IMG/VR virus record: IMGVR_UViG_3300005613_003244
Span: 1 to 49,560 of that record
Reading direction: 5' to 3' (one strand)
From: a virus
DNA: 49,560 nt
In this document: positions 13,006 through 20,992 of the stretch, piece by piece
How positions within the stretch are numbered: position 1 is the stretch's first letter
Layout: each line of letters starts with the position of its first letter
Notes under the pieces: model-generated
The model's database searches: none
Seen by the model: the letters and a program-made list of their open reading frames with translations, nothing else
Told to the model about the DNA's origin: nothing
Program-made: the position numbers and the translations under genes

Positions 13006-14307
13006 ATGACGCATGATTTTCATTATGTTTGGGGGATGGTGCGTGACCTTAGGGCTACAAGTAGCACTATTGATAAGCAGGGGATTATTGAAGATTATTG
13101 CAATCACGATAGTGAAGCAGCAGAATTTACCAAGAATATTCTTCTCTACACATACCATCCTCTTTGGCAATATAATGTCACTAGCGATAATCTCAAGAAG
13201 AAATCTCATCTTAGAGGTAAAGATTTCGGAGATATTTTCTTTTTGCTCAATGCACTAAAAGACCGTCAGGTTACTGGTCACGATGCTATTGGGGCTGTAA
13301 ATTCTTTCGTTGATCTTTATCCAGACTATGAGGAACTCGTTCACTGTATCATCGACAAAGACTTGAAAACCCGTGCTGGCGACAAGATTATTAACAAGGC
13401 TATTCCAGATCATATTCCAGAGTTTAGTGTTGCTCTTGCTGATAAATATGATCCTAATATTGTAGATTGGAAAGATCGTTGGTTTGTCTCACGTAAACTA
13501 GACGGGTTAAGACTAATAGCCATAGTAGACAATCATGGAAATGCTTCTTTTTATTCTAGAACAGGTAAAAGTTTTAATACTTTGAGTGTTGTGGCTGATG
13601 GCATTAAAACTCTAGGTATTACTAATGTTGTATTTGACGGTGAACTATGCTTGATTGATGAAGATGGTAATGAAGATTTTCAAGGCATTATGAAAGAGAT
13701 TCGTAAGAAAGATCATAATATTAGTAATCCTTCATATAAAATATTCGATTGTTTATCTCACAATGAATTTTATTCTAAAAAAAGCACCAGACTTCTTTCA
13801 GAAAGACTTAATAATCTAGACCTTATTCTAGAAAAAAATGAATGTCCTTGTCTGAGTGTTCTTGAACAAGATAGGGTTGAGGACGATAATGATTTTGACC
13901 AATGGATTGAAAAGTCTACAAAAGAAAAATATGAAGGACTTATGCTGCGTAAAGACGCTCCATATAAAGGCAAACGGTCTAAAGACCTTTTAAAGTATAA
14001 AGCCTTTAACGATGACGAATACGAGGTTGTAGGGGTAGAGAATGGGCCATTCCGATATGTAAAGAATGGTGCAGAATATGAGGAAGAGATGTTAAGTTGT
14101 GTATATATTTCTCATAAAGATCATCTTGTCAGAGTTGGTAGTGGATTTACTATAGAAGAAAGACAAGATTTTTATCAAGATAAGAATAAGATATTAGGTA
14201 AGGTAATTCAGGTACAATACTTTGAAGAAACTAAAAACCAAGATGGTGGTATTAGTCTAAGGTTTCCTACTTTTAAATACCTATATGGAGATGCTAGAAC
14301 TGTATAA
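13006..14307 (+). CDS. ATP-dependent DNA ligase
   Basis: 433 residues, close to the size of T4 DNA ligase. The nucleotidyltransferase motif I is KLDG at 164-167 (context RWFVSRKLDGLR), with Lys164 as adenylation site. Motif III-like VFDGELCLID, motif IV EGLMLRK and motif V LLKYKAF follow, then a C-terminal OB-fold region. It seals nicks during replication and repair by way of ligase-AMP. The N-terminal 140 residues form a helical ligase domain as in larger phage ligases. It is preceded by a CGAT-type promoter and a strong ribosome site. Confidence 0.93.
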   Translation: MTHDFHYVWGMVRDLRATSSTIDKQGIIEDYCNHDSEAAEFTKNILLYTYHPLWQYNVTSDNLKKKSHLRGKDFGDIFFLLNALKDRQVTGHDAIGAVNSFVDLYPDYEELVHCIIDKDLKTRAGDKIINKAIPDHIPEFSVALADKYDPNIVDWKDRWFVSRKLDGLRLIAIVDNHGNASFYSRTGKSFNTLSVVADGIKTLGITNVVFDGELCLIDEDGNEDFQGIMKEIRKKDHNISNPSYKIFDCLSHNEFYSKKSTRLLSERLNNLDLILEKNECPCLSVLEQDRVEDDNDFDQWIEKSTKEKYEGLMLRKDAPYKGKRSKDLLKYKAFNDDEYEVVGVENGPFRYVKNGAEYEEEMLSCVYISHKDHLVRVGSGFTIEERQDFYQDKNKILGKVIQVQYFEETKNQDGGISLRFPTFKYLYGDARTV

Positions 14308-14319
14308 CGCATTGAATAA

Positions 14320-15162
14320 ATGACTAAACTAACAATAGGTATGTCTACATATGATGATTACGATGGAGTTTACTTTTCCATAGTGGCATTGAAACTATAT
14401 CAAAATCTACCACAAAATACAGAAATTTTAGTTATAGACAACAATCCTATGAGTCAACATGGCCCATTTGTGAAACAGCTATGCCAAGCAACAAATGCAA
14501 AATATGATACATACACAGAAAAAAAGAGTACAAGCGTCAGAGAGGAAATTTTCAAAAAAGCAGAGGGAGAGTATGTATTATGTATGGATTCTCATGTTTT
14601 ATTACACGCTGGAGCTATAGCAAGTTTACTTGATTATTACAATAAAAACCCAGATACTAAAGATATAATATCTGGGCCTCTATGCTATGAGGGTGGAGCA
14701 ATTGCTGCAACCCACATGGATGAAATATGGAGAGATCATATGTATGGAACATGGGGAATAAATGAAGAAGCAATAAAAATTGGAAAACCTTTTAAAACAA
14801 GAATGATGGGTCTTGGTATATTTTCTTGTAAAAAATCTAATTGGCCAGGTTTTAATAAAAATTTTATAGGTTTCGGTGGAGAAGAAGGCTATATACACGA
14901 AAAAATAAGAAGGAATGGGGGAGAATCCATATGTATTCCACAGCTAAAATGGACTCACAGATTTGGTAGGCCAAACGGTGTAAAATATCCCTTAGCAATA
15001 GAAGATAGGATATATAATTATTTCATAGGGTGGTTAGAAATTACAAAAAATCCTAATGATTTTATGATATACAAAATTAGCCAACACTTTAAGGAACAAA
15101 CAAAAAATCCAGATATGATAAATAAAATCTTTAAAAAAGCTAGGGGAGTAATGTCAATATAA
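14320..15162 (+). CDS. Family 2-like glycosyltransferase
   Basis: 280 residues with a GT-A layout: MTKLTIGMSTYDDYDGVYFSI, then EILVIDNNP, then a metal-site like DSH in GEYVLCMDSHVLL, and later FGGEEGYIHEKIRRNGG, an acceptor/base region seen in GT2 enzymes. It would transfer a sugar from an NDP donor to a phage or host glycan. It sits 12 bases after the ligase gene and directly before a GT6-like gene (TAATG overlap), so the two probably act together. Confidence 0.82.
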   Translation: MTKLTIGMSTYDDYDGVYFSIVALKLYQNLPQNTEILVIDNNPMSQHGPFVKQLCQATNAKYDTYTEKKSTSVREEIFKKAEGEYVLCMDSHVLLHAGAIASLLDYYNKNPDTKDIISGPLCYEGGAIAATHMDEIWRDHMYGTWGINEEAIKIGKPFKTRMMGLGIFSCKKSNWPGFNKNFIGFGGEEGYIHEKIRRNGGESICIPQLKWTHRFGRPNGVKYPLAIEDRIYNYFIGWLEITKNPNDFMIYKISQHFKEQTKNPDMINKIFKKARGVMSI

Positions 15163-15938
15163 TGGTAATCAGTATTGTTCTTTTAGCTAGCAATGGATAC
15201 TTGCCTCTAGGCATTAGGTTTATCAAAAAATTTTTATACTACTATCGTGGAAATAGTAATGTAAAATTTTATATTTTTGGAAATGAAGATCCTTACCAAT
15301 ATTTGTCTGATGAAGAATCAAAATATGTATCCCCAGTTTATTATAAATGTAGATCTTGGAGTGATGGTGTTTATGCTAAGTACACAAATATTCTTTCATT
15401 AAGAAACATTATCTCTAATTATATTTTTTATTTTGATGCAGATACCGATATAGTTTCTCCTTTTGATGAGAAATGGTTTATAGGAGATATGTGTGCCTCA
15501 GAACATTTTGATAATAAAATTGGAATGAAAGATCAAAAGCCTTATGATCGTTATGCTAGATCAAGCTGTTATATAGGTTATGACACCAAACTAGATCAGC
15601 AGTATTATCATGCACAATTCTTTGGTGGTAAAAAACAAAATATATTGAATTTTTGCACTAAAATAATTGGATTAATAGACAGAAACAAAAAACATAAACA
15701 TGAACCAATATGGAACGATGAAAGCTATATTAATTTCTATTTTCATAAAAACCCTCCAACTAAAATGATTGAATATAAGAATTTTCAATTCCGTGTGAGT
15801 GATAAGGGAGGTATTGAGAATTTGAGAAATCCAAAATTAGATATAACTTTTTTGAAAAAACGCATGATAAAAAATAGAAATAATATATACGACTTGATTG
15901 ACGGTAGGATAAGCAATATTCTAAAGAACACGACTTGA
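15162..15938 (+). CDS. GT6 family glycosyltransferase (ABO blood-group type)
   Basis: 258 residues. The donor-metal motif is DADTDI in IFYFDADTDIVSPF; further GT6 marks are ASEHFDN, then YDRYARSSCYIGYD, YYHAQFFGGKKQNIL and PIWNDESYINFYFHKNPPTK. The vertebrate ABO and alpha-1,3-galactosyltransferases carry the equivalents HDESHLNKYF and KPTK. The family adds Gal or GalNAc in alpha-1,3 linkage with retention. Bacterial and cyanophage GT6 genes are known but rare. It lacks the N-terminal membrane anchor of the animal enzymes. Its last codons overlap the next promoter. Confidence 0.83.
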   Translation: MVISIVLLASNGYLPLGIRFIKKFLYYYRGNSNVKFYIFGNEDPYQYLSDEESKYVSPVYYKCRSWSDGVYAKYTNILSLRNIISNYIFYFDADTDIVSPFDEKWFIGDMCASEHFDNKIGMKDQKPYDRYARSSCYIGYDTKLDQQYYHAQFFGGKKQNILNFCTKIIGLIDRNKKHKHEPIWNDESYINFYFHKNPPTKMIEYKNFQFRVSDKGGIENLRNPKLDITFLKKRMIKNRNNIYDLIDGRISNILKNTT

Positions 15939-15963
15939 CAAGCCGATACTAGTAGTGTAGAAT
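15935..15963 (+). promoter_or_regulatory. Sigma-70 type promoter with CCGATACTAGT spacer
   Basis: TTGACA (15935-15940), overlapping the GT6 stop codon, a 17-base spacer AGCCGATACTAGTAGTG and TAGAAT (15958-15963). The leader carries ATCACAGGA and TTTTTGGAGACTA, strings repeated in the leader of rIIA. Confidence 0.85.
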
Positions 15964-15999
15964 GGAACGTATCACAGGAATTGCTACTTTTTGGAGACT

Positions 16000-16704
16000 A
16001 TGATGGAAACCGTTTTGGAAAAGACTACTAAAAAAACCACCTATTGTCGGAGTCGAGCAGATGAGTTCTTTGCAACATTTCCTAAAGAAAAGATTTCAGC
16101 ATATAAGGAGTACTGGGAGGGTGTACGACCACAGAATCACGGTGATATTTTTAGGCGCTATCTCTTTGCTTACTGCTCTGTTCATACTAGTTGGAAGGGG
16201 AATTGCTACGGTTACAATGCCATTAAAAACTACGAAGAATGGATAGACAACAAAGAAACCTTGCGAGAAAAACTAGCAGGATCAGGAGTAGGGCTTCATA
16301 ATAATCGCACCAAGTATATTTGGGACTTTGCTGCACAGTTTTGGGCTAATCCTAAAGATTTTTATCTGACCACTAAGAAGTATCACGTTAAGAAGCGTGA
16401 CGAGATCGTAAACAAGATTATGGGTCTTGGTATGGCAAAGGTTAGTTTTGCTCTTGAAATGATCCATCCAAATGAGGCCCGTACACTATGTTTGGATGTA
16501 CATATGCTTCGGTTATATGGTATGGAGCATCTGACATATACTAAAAGCAAGGAAGGTATTAGTAAATATAAAAGAGCTGAACGACATTGGATGGTTAATT
16601 GTGGCAAGTTGAAAACGCCTTCTTATATTGCTCGGTGTGCTTATTGGGATCATTTGCAGGGCAAGGATGATAGTAGATATTGGTCTTACGTTTTGGAGGC
16701 TTAA
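16000..16704 (+). CDS. HhH-GPD type DNA glycosylase-like protein
   Basis: Two ATGs (16000, 16003) follow GGAG at 15993-15996; about 234 residues. The block KIMGLGMAKVSFALEMIHP followed by ARTLCLDVHMLRLYG resembles the helix-hairpin-helix plus catalytic Asp (LDVH) of base-excision glycosylases. The rest is helical (VRPQNHGDIFRRYLFAYCSVHTSW...). The likely job is removal of damaged bases, in line with the UV endonuclease and ligase in the same window. The lesion is unknown, and it could be a HhH protein without glycosylase activity. Confidence 0.72.
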   Translation: MMETVLEKTTKKTTYCRSRADEFFATFPKEKISAYKEYWEGVRPQNHGDIFRRYLFAYCSVHTSWKGNCYGYNAIKNYEEWIDNKETLREKLAGSGVGLHNNRTKYIWDFAAQFWANPKDFYLTTKKYHVKKRDEIVNKIMGLGMAKVSFALEMIHPNEARTLCLDVHMLRLYGMEHLTYTKSKEGISKYKRAERHWMVNCGKLKTPSYIARCAYWDHLQGKDDSRYWSYVLEA

Positions 16705-16803
16705 ATGAGTCAGAACGGAAAAGGAGATAAACCAAGACCTGTTAATAAAAAACTATATGATGAAAACTATGAAAAGATTTTTAGAAAGATAAAGGAAAAA
16801 TGA
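16705..16803 (+). CDS. GKGD small conserved phage protein, 32 aa
   Basis: MSQNGKGDKPRPVNKKLYDENYEKIF is a very short conserved sequence seen in many phage genomes (GKGD-x-RP, then a Tyr/Phe-rich helix with NYDKIF). It begins directly after the glycosylase stop and its TGA overlaps the next ATG. Function unknown, but the conservation supports a real gene. Confidence 0.75.
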   Translation: MSQNGKGDKPRPVNKKLYDENYEKIFRKIKEK

Positions 16804-16907
16804 GTCATACAATATGGGAAGTATTGAGTGTGTGGTGGGTTGTACTTGTTGTTGATTTATCTGTATGGTATTGTTTCTATAGAATAGCAAACAAAAGCAA
16901 GATATAA
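16800..16907 (+). CDS. Tiny membrane protein, 35 aa
   Basis: The ATG overlaps the preceding TGA (ATGA). One hydrophobic, Trp/Val-rich segment (about residues 8-27, VLSVWWVVLVVDLSVWYCF) ends in a basic tail. Probably a single-pass inner-membrane peptide. Confidence 0.55.
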   Translation: MSHTIWEVLSVWWVVLVVDLSVWYCFYRIANKSKI

Positions 16908-16921
16908 TAAACAAATACTTT

Positions 16922-17563
16922 ATGATAAAATATTTTACCATATACGGAGAAAGAAACAGTGGAACTAAATTATTAGAAACAATTATTAGAGAATGTTTTG
17001 ATTTAGAATTAACCTGGCGTTTTGGATATAAACATTTTTTTGGACATCAAAAACACAAAATAAAACAAGAAAATCGAACATTATTTTTAGGAATAGTAAG
17101 AAATCCATATAACTGGATTAATTCTATGATAAAAAGACCATATCATGTTCCAGAAACAAATAGAAAAAACATAAAAAATTTTTTATTCAACGAATGGTAT
17201 TCTGTGTATGATGAACAAAAGCACGGAAATAATCTTGGTAAAGAAATATATGAAGATAGATATTGGATAAATAATACTCGTCATTGTAATATATTTCAAA
17301 TGAGACAAAGGAAATTATTGTTCTTAAAAAAAGATATGCCAAATATAGCTAAAAATTATTATTTAGTTAGATACGAGGACTTATGTAAAAACCCTAACAG
17401 TACATTGAGCAATATTAATAACATTTTTAGAATACAAAAAAGCGGGCATCTTTGTACACAAATAGAAAAAAAATCAGTGAATATAGAAAAAAGACTAAAA
17501 CAAATAATAACAAAATATATAAGCTGGACAGAAGAATATATGTTTAATTATAGAGAGGAATAA
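16922..17563 (+). CDS. Sulfotransferase-like protein
   Basis: 213 residues. GERNSGTKLLETIIRE near the N-terminus is in the position of the PAPS 5'-phosphosulfate loop; LGIVRNPYNWINSM resembles the 3'-phosphate site, and YYLVRYEDLCKNPNSTL is the conserved block of the sulfotransferase superfamily. Substrates would be glycans or small molecules, in keeping with the sugar enzymes around it. A kinase-like P-loop protein is less likely because the loop is GTK within a sulfotransferase context. Confidence 0.72.
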   Translation: MIKYFTIYGERNSGTKLLETIIRECFDLELTWRFGYKHFFGHQKHKIKQENRTLFLGIVRNPYNWINSMIKRPYHVPETNRKNIKNFLFNEWYSVYDEQKHGNNLGKEIYEDRYWINNTRHCNIFQMRQRKLLFLKKDMPNIAKNYYLVRYEDLCKNPNSTLSNINNIFRIQKSGHLCTQIEKKSVNIEKRLKQIITKYISWTEEYMFNYREE

Positions 17564-17564
17564 C

Positions 17565-17666
17565 ATGATAGACAATATGAATATCTATGATTACTATCTT
17601 ATGGTAGTAGGTATAAACCCTAACACTATAACCGAAATAATAAATCAAACAACAATTAGAATATGA
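17565..17666 (+). CDS. Hypothetical peptide, 33 aa
   Basis: A short frame (MIDNMNIYDYYLMVVGINP...) linked by a single base to the preceding stop and overlapping the next ATG by four bases. The packing supports translation, but the peptide itself shows no motif. Confidence 0.4.
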   Translation: MIDNMNIYDYYLMVVGINPNTITEIINQTTIRI

Positions 17667-19135
17667 TAAATATCTTAAAAGAACATCCATACATAAGCCA
17701 AGATGTTTCTATTGAACAATATAGTTTTCCGTATCACCATTATGTTTTACACAATGTATTTAATGAAGATATTTATAATCTTATTGTCAACGATTGCATA
17801 AAAAATACAAAAAGAACTAAAAGATATTGTGATTTAGAAAATAGTAAAACAGATTATGCTGGTAAATTAGAAAATATTCCAAACGAAAAAATAAAAAAAG
17901 GAACAGATTTTTTTACGAGTGATCTTTGGAAAGAATTTAATGAACAAATATTTGATTTGATTCTAACAAAATATATAGCTTTAAGTTTTCATGTTCATGA
18001 TGCTCCAGCAAAAAAGGGTTTTTTGCACTCAGATTTTAATATTTGCTCTTTTATGAAAACTAAGAAGAAATATCAATTAATAAATGCTCCATATGCTAAT
18101 GATGAAGACGATGATTTTGTGAAGGTTATGAGGAGCGTTGCTTTTCTTTATTACTTTAATAATAATCCAGAGCTTTCTTTCACTGGCGATGGGGGTACTG
18201 ATATATTTGACGATAAAAGAAAACTTTTCAACACTATTAAAGCCACAAATAATTCTTTGTTGTGTTTTGAAATAACCCCAATAACATATCATGCTTTTGC
18301 TGGTTCGTCATATGATAGATTCGCAATAGTGGGTTGGCTGCACTCAACTCCTGCAAAAGCAATACGCAAAAATATAGACTTAGTAAGAAAAAAATTTAAG
18401 CCAGATAATACTTTTTCAGAAAAATGGCCTAATAAAACTTATTGGCCTTTTACTAAAGATGTGGAATTTAACACATTGTTCAATGAAGATGCATATAAAA
18501 TTGCAAAAGAATTTAATCTACCAATTTTCGAGAAAAAAACAAATATCTTAATATTGGGTGGGACTCAAATGTTTGGTAGGGCATTTGTAGAAAGACTATT
18601 AGAAAAAAAGAAAGATATTAATATAACATTAGCAAACAGGAATATTACAAACCCAGAACTTTTCCCGTCTACAGAACATATCTTAATAGACAGAAATAAT
18701 AAAAAATTATGTAAAGAACTATCAAGACAAATTGAATATGATTTAGTTGTAGATTTTTCTTGCTATAACATTGATCAATTTAAAAATACACATGACTATC
18801 TTAGATACAAGAAATATGTTTTTGTATCAACCATTTCTGCTCAAGCAAATTCTATACAAGGAATGAATAATCAAAATCCACTTAAAGAATATGCTATTAA
18901 AAAAAGAGAAGTAGAAAACTATATCGTCACACTTGATAACTGTGATGACATAATCATATATAGACCTTGTGCTTTATACGGAAAAAATGATTATACTCAA
19001 AGATTTGAAGAAAAAAATGGTAAATTCTACATTAAAAATTCAGACTATTGTGTTTCTGATGATACTTCTGGAATGTATACTCATGTTAACCGTGCTGCTG
19101 ATATAATATTAAGTATGGTCAAAAAGTGTATATAA
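17663..19135 (+). CDS. Fusion of 2OG-Fe(II) oxygenase and NAD-dependent epimerase/dehydratase
   Basis: 490 residues in two parts. Residues about 20-230 look like a 2-oxoglutarate/Fe(II) oxygenase of the prolyl-hydroxylase type: HSD at 122-124 for iron, distal His210 in ITYHAFAG, and Arg219 in YDRFAIVGWLHS for 2OG. Residues about 293-490 form a Rossmann epimerase: NILILGGTQMFGRAFVERLL, later FVSTISAQAN, YAIKKREVEN and RPCALYGKNDYTQR. A hydroxylase and a sugar-nucleotide enzyme in one chain suggest tailoring of a sugar or a glycosylated protein. The catalytic Tyr of the second half (EYAIKK) is present. Confidence 0.78.
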   Translation: MINILKEHPYISQDVSIEQYSFPYHHYVLHNVFNEDIYNLIVNDCIKNTKRTKRYCDLENSKTDYAGKLENIPNEKIKKGTDFFTSDLWKEFNEQIFDLILTKYIALSFHVHDAPAKKGFLHSDFNICSFMKTKKKYQLINAPYANDEDDDFVKVMRSVAFLYYFNNNPELSFTGDGGTDIFDDKRKLFNTIKATNNSLLCFEITPITYHAFAGSSYDRFAIVGWLHSTPAKAIRKNIDLVRKKFKPDNTFSEKWPNKTYWPFTKDVEFNTLFNEDAYKIAKEFNLPIFEKKTNILILGGTQMFGRAFVERLLEKKKDINITLANRNITNPELFPSTEHILIDRNNKKLCKELSRQIEYDLVVDFSCYNIDQFKNTHDYLRYKKYVFVSTISAQANSIQGMNNQNPLKEYAIKKREVENYIVTLDNCDDIIIYRPCALYGKNDYTQRFEEKNGKFYIKNSDYCVSDDTSGMYTHVNRAADIILSMVKKCI

Positions 19136-19162
19136 TATTATTTCAACAAAAGAAGTATTATT

Positions 19163-19477
19163 ATGAAATATATTTTGACTTTTTTACTATTGTCTGTATC
19201 AAATCAATGTCTAGCTAAAGAATTAATAGTAGTGGGAGCAAATTGGTGTCGATATTGTGTTCAACAAAAACAATATTTACAAAAAAATCCTAATATTATA
19301 GAAGGTTTTGTATACCAATATATTGATATAGATAATAATCCAGAACTAATAGATAAATTAAATATAAAAGTTTATCCTACTTCATTCATTTTTGATGATA
19401 ATAAAAAAATAGGAGAGCTTAGAGGATTTAGTATTAATAAATTTAAAGAATGGATAAATAAACATGAAAAAAAATAA
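19163..19477 (+). CDS. Exported thioredoxin-like protein
   Basis: 104 residues. A signal peptide (MKYILTFLLLSVSNQCLA) is followed by a thioredoxin fold with the active site WCRYC in VVGANWCRYCVQQKQYL, the cis-Pro region VYPTSFIF and a short C-terminal helix. It should act in the periplasm on disulfides, perhaps of phage-made exported proteins. It overlaps the next gene, a second thioredoxin-like protein, by 14 bases. Confidence 0.82.
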   Translation: MKYILTFLLLSVSNQCLAKELIVVGANWCRYCVQQKQYLQKNPNIIEGFVYQYIDIDNNPELIDKLNIKVYPTSFIFDDNKKIGELRGFSINKFKEWINKHEKK

Positions 19478-19739
19478 ATATCTTGTTATTTTTGGAACAG
19501 ATTGGTGTCAACAGTGTACACAGTTAAAAGAATTTATTCAAAACAATACATCAGTTGTAAAGAATTTTAATGTTGATTATTATGATCACGATTCATCTCC
19601 ATCCAATATTGATGTTGAAGGATATCCAACTATTTTGTTGCTAGAACCGTATGGAGAGACAGATAAATTTATAGAGATAGCTAAGACAACAGGTTTTTCA
19701 GAATCACACTTTATGGAATGGTTAAAATATTATGATTAG
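19464..19739 (+). CDS. Cytoplasmic thioredoxin/glutaredoxin-like protein
   Basis: 91 residues without a signal peptide. The active site is WCQQC in IFGTDWCQQCTQLKEF, and VEGYPTILLLEP supplies the cis-Pro loop. It may serve as electron donor to phage or host reductases. The tandem with an exported thioredoxin suggests a redox pair on either side of the membrane, although no transmembrane DsbD-like carrier is seen. Confidence 0.8.
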   Translation: MKKNKYLVIFGTDWCQQCTQLKEFIQNNTSVVKNFNVDYYDHDSSPSNIDVEGYPTILLLEPYGETDKFIEIAKTTGFSESHFMEWLKYYD

Positions 19740-19920
19740 TAAATTACAAAAAAACAAAAAAAACGGGATGATCTTTGGAGTTTGTGCAGGACTGGCTGAT
19801 TATACTGGGATAGATGTAAGTTTATTGAGAATTGCTACTGTCGTTGGAACAATAATGACGGGAAGTATTATTTTGTGGATTTATTTGCTGTTAGCAATAT
19901 TTTTGCCTCAAAAATCTTAA
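19732..19920 (+). CDS. PspC domain protein
   Basis: 62 residues: KLQKNKKNGMIFGVCAGLADYTGIDVSLLRIATVV is the PspC signature, followed by a transmembrane helix (about residues 39-57, MTGSIILWIYLLLAIFLP). Host PspC senses envelope stress; a phage copy could keep the membrane intact during infection or tune the host stress response. It overlaps the thioredoxin gene by eight bases. Confidence 0.85.
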   Translation: MISKLQKNKKNGMIFGVCAGLADYTGIDVSLLRIATVVGTIMTGSIILWIYLLLAIFLPQKS

Positions 19921-19966
19921 TATAAACCAAAGTTGTTTTCAAATCTTTTTAAGGATATATTCAAGG

Positions 19967-20365
19967 ATGATATATACTTTCCCCAACTTGTCTAAATTAG
20001 TAGAATTACATAATGAGGCTAGACAAAAATCTTGGTTTGGTAAAATACCAGACCTTCAAATAGACGATAAACTAATGTCATATGCTTCTGAATGGTCTCA
20101 AAAAATGGCAGAGGATAATAATTTGAGTCACAGCAACATAAGAAACATAATGAAGCTGGGATTTAGTAGTGTTGCTGAAAATATTGCACATGGACAAAAG
20201 GATGAAAAAAGCGTAATGAAAACTTGGCTATGGAGTCCAGGCCACAGAAGAAATATTATGAATAAATCAATGACACATATTGGTTGTGGATTTTCATATT
20301 CTGAAAGAAATACCATTTATTGGTGCGTATGTTTTGGAAAAAAGAAAAACCAAACTGTATCTTGA
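19967..20365 (+). CDS. CAP/SCP-domain protein
   Basis: 132 residues. LVELHNEARQKSWFGKIPDLQIDDKLMSYASEWSQKMAEDN and NLSHSN...AENIAHG, then WSPGHRRNIMNKSMTHIGCGFS with YWCVCFG are the classic CAP (PR-1/SCP) blocks, with His and Glu of the usual cavity. Most relatives are secreted, but no signal peptide is visible here. The role in phages is unknown; cell-wall binding has been proposed for bacterial members. The TGA overlaps the next promoter. Confidence 0.85.
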   Translation: MIYTFPNLSKLVELHNEARQKSWFGKIPDLQIDDKLMSYASEWSQKMAEDNNLSHSNIRNIMKLGFSSVAENIAHGQKDEKSVMKTWLWSPGHRRNIMNKSMTHIGCGFSYSERNTIYWCVCFGKKKNQTVS

Positions 20366-20390
20366 CAAATTCTGTGTTGCATGGTACAAT
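20362..20390 (+). promoter_or_regulatory. Sigma-70 type promoter, now separated from tRNA-Leu
   Basis: TTGACA (20362-20367), a 17-base spacer and TACAAT (20385-20390). The next plus-strand gene is tRNA-Leu at 20854; between them lies a minus-strand endonuclease gene. The promoter probably served tRNA-Leu directly before the endonuclease arrived. Confidence 0.75.
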
Positions 20391-20417
20391 AACTCTTAGT
20401 AGCAAAGGACTTAAATT

Positions 20418-20846
20418 TTATTTGATAATTCCAGCATGAAGTTTCCTATGGCAGTTAGAGCAAACAACAGTACATTTAGAAATTTCTTTTAAAATAGTTT
20501 TTTTTGAATGTGAACTGTTCTTCATTCTGGAAATATTTGCTTCTTTTACCTTTGGGTCTTTATGATGAAAATCTAAACAAACAGGAGTTTTTTCTTTACA
20601 GTATTTGCAGCCTTTACTACTTTTGTACTTATTGATAAAGTCTTTATTCTCCTTTTTGTATTTTTTGTTTCTAATTTTTGTTTTATATAGATATCTTTGT
20701 TTATTTAATTCATAGTGTTGTTTATGATATTTAGCCTGACATTCTTTACATCTACTTTGTAATTTACCTAGTTTTTTATTTTTGAAACCAAAGCATGATT
20801 CAGTTTTTTCTTCTTGACAGACGGAACATTTTTTGGTATCATTCAT
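20418..20846 (-). CDS. HNH endonuclease, free-standing, antisense
   Basis: The ATG at 20846 (MNDTKKCSVCQEEKTESCFG) gives 142 residues; a longer frame would run into the antisense of tRNA-Leu. N-terminal CSVC...CKEC zinc ribbon, basic linker (YHKQHYELNKQRYLYKTK), then HNH core CKYCKEKTPVCLDFHHKDPK with CTVVCSNCHRKLHAG. It is a typical phage homing HNH. It lies seven bases from tRNA-Leu and opposite to all neighbouring genes, splitting the tRNA from its apparent promoter. Confidence 0.85.
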   Translation of the reverse strand: MNDTKKCSVCQEEKTESCFGFKNKKLGKLQSRCKECQAKYHKQHYELNKQRYLYKTKIRNKKYKKENKDFINKYKSSKGCKYCKEKTPVCLDFHHKDPKVKEANISRMKNSSHSKKTILKEISKCTVVCSNCHRKLHAGIIK

Positions 20847-20853
20847 TGTATCC

Positions 20854-20935
20854 CTCACGGTGGTGGAATTGGTATACACAAGACACTTAAAATGTCTCGG
20901 CATCTTGCCTTGCGAGTTCGACTCTCGCCCGTGAG
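20854..20935 (+). tRNA. tRNA-Leu (UAA)
   Basis: Acceptor CTCACGG/CCGTGAG pairs perfectly. D arm with GGAATTGGTA, anticodon arm AGACA-CTTAAAA-TGTCT with anticodon TAA, long variable arm (CGGCATCTTGCCTTG region) as expected for Leu, and T arm GCGAG-TTCGACT-CTCGC. The discriminator is A. CCA is not encoded. Confidence 0.95.
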
Positions 20936-20992
20936 ATTATACACCGTTTTACGATGTATTTGATTTTTAACTTTAACCAGAAAGATTTTGAT

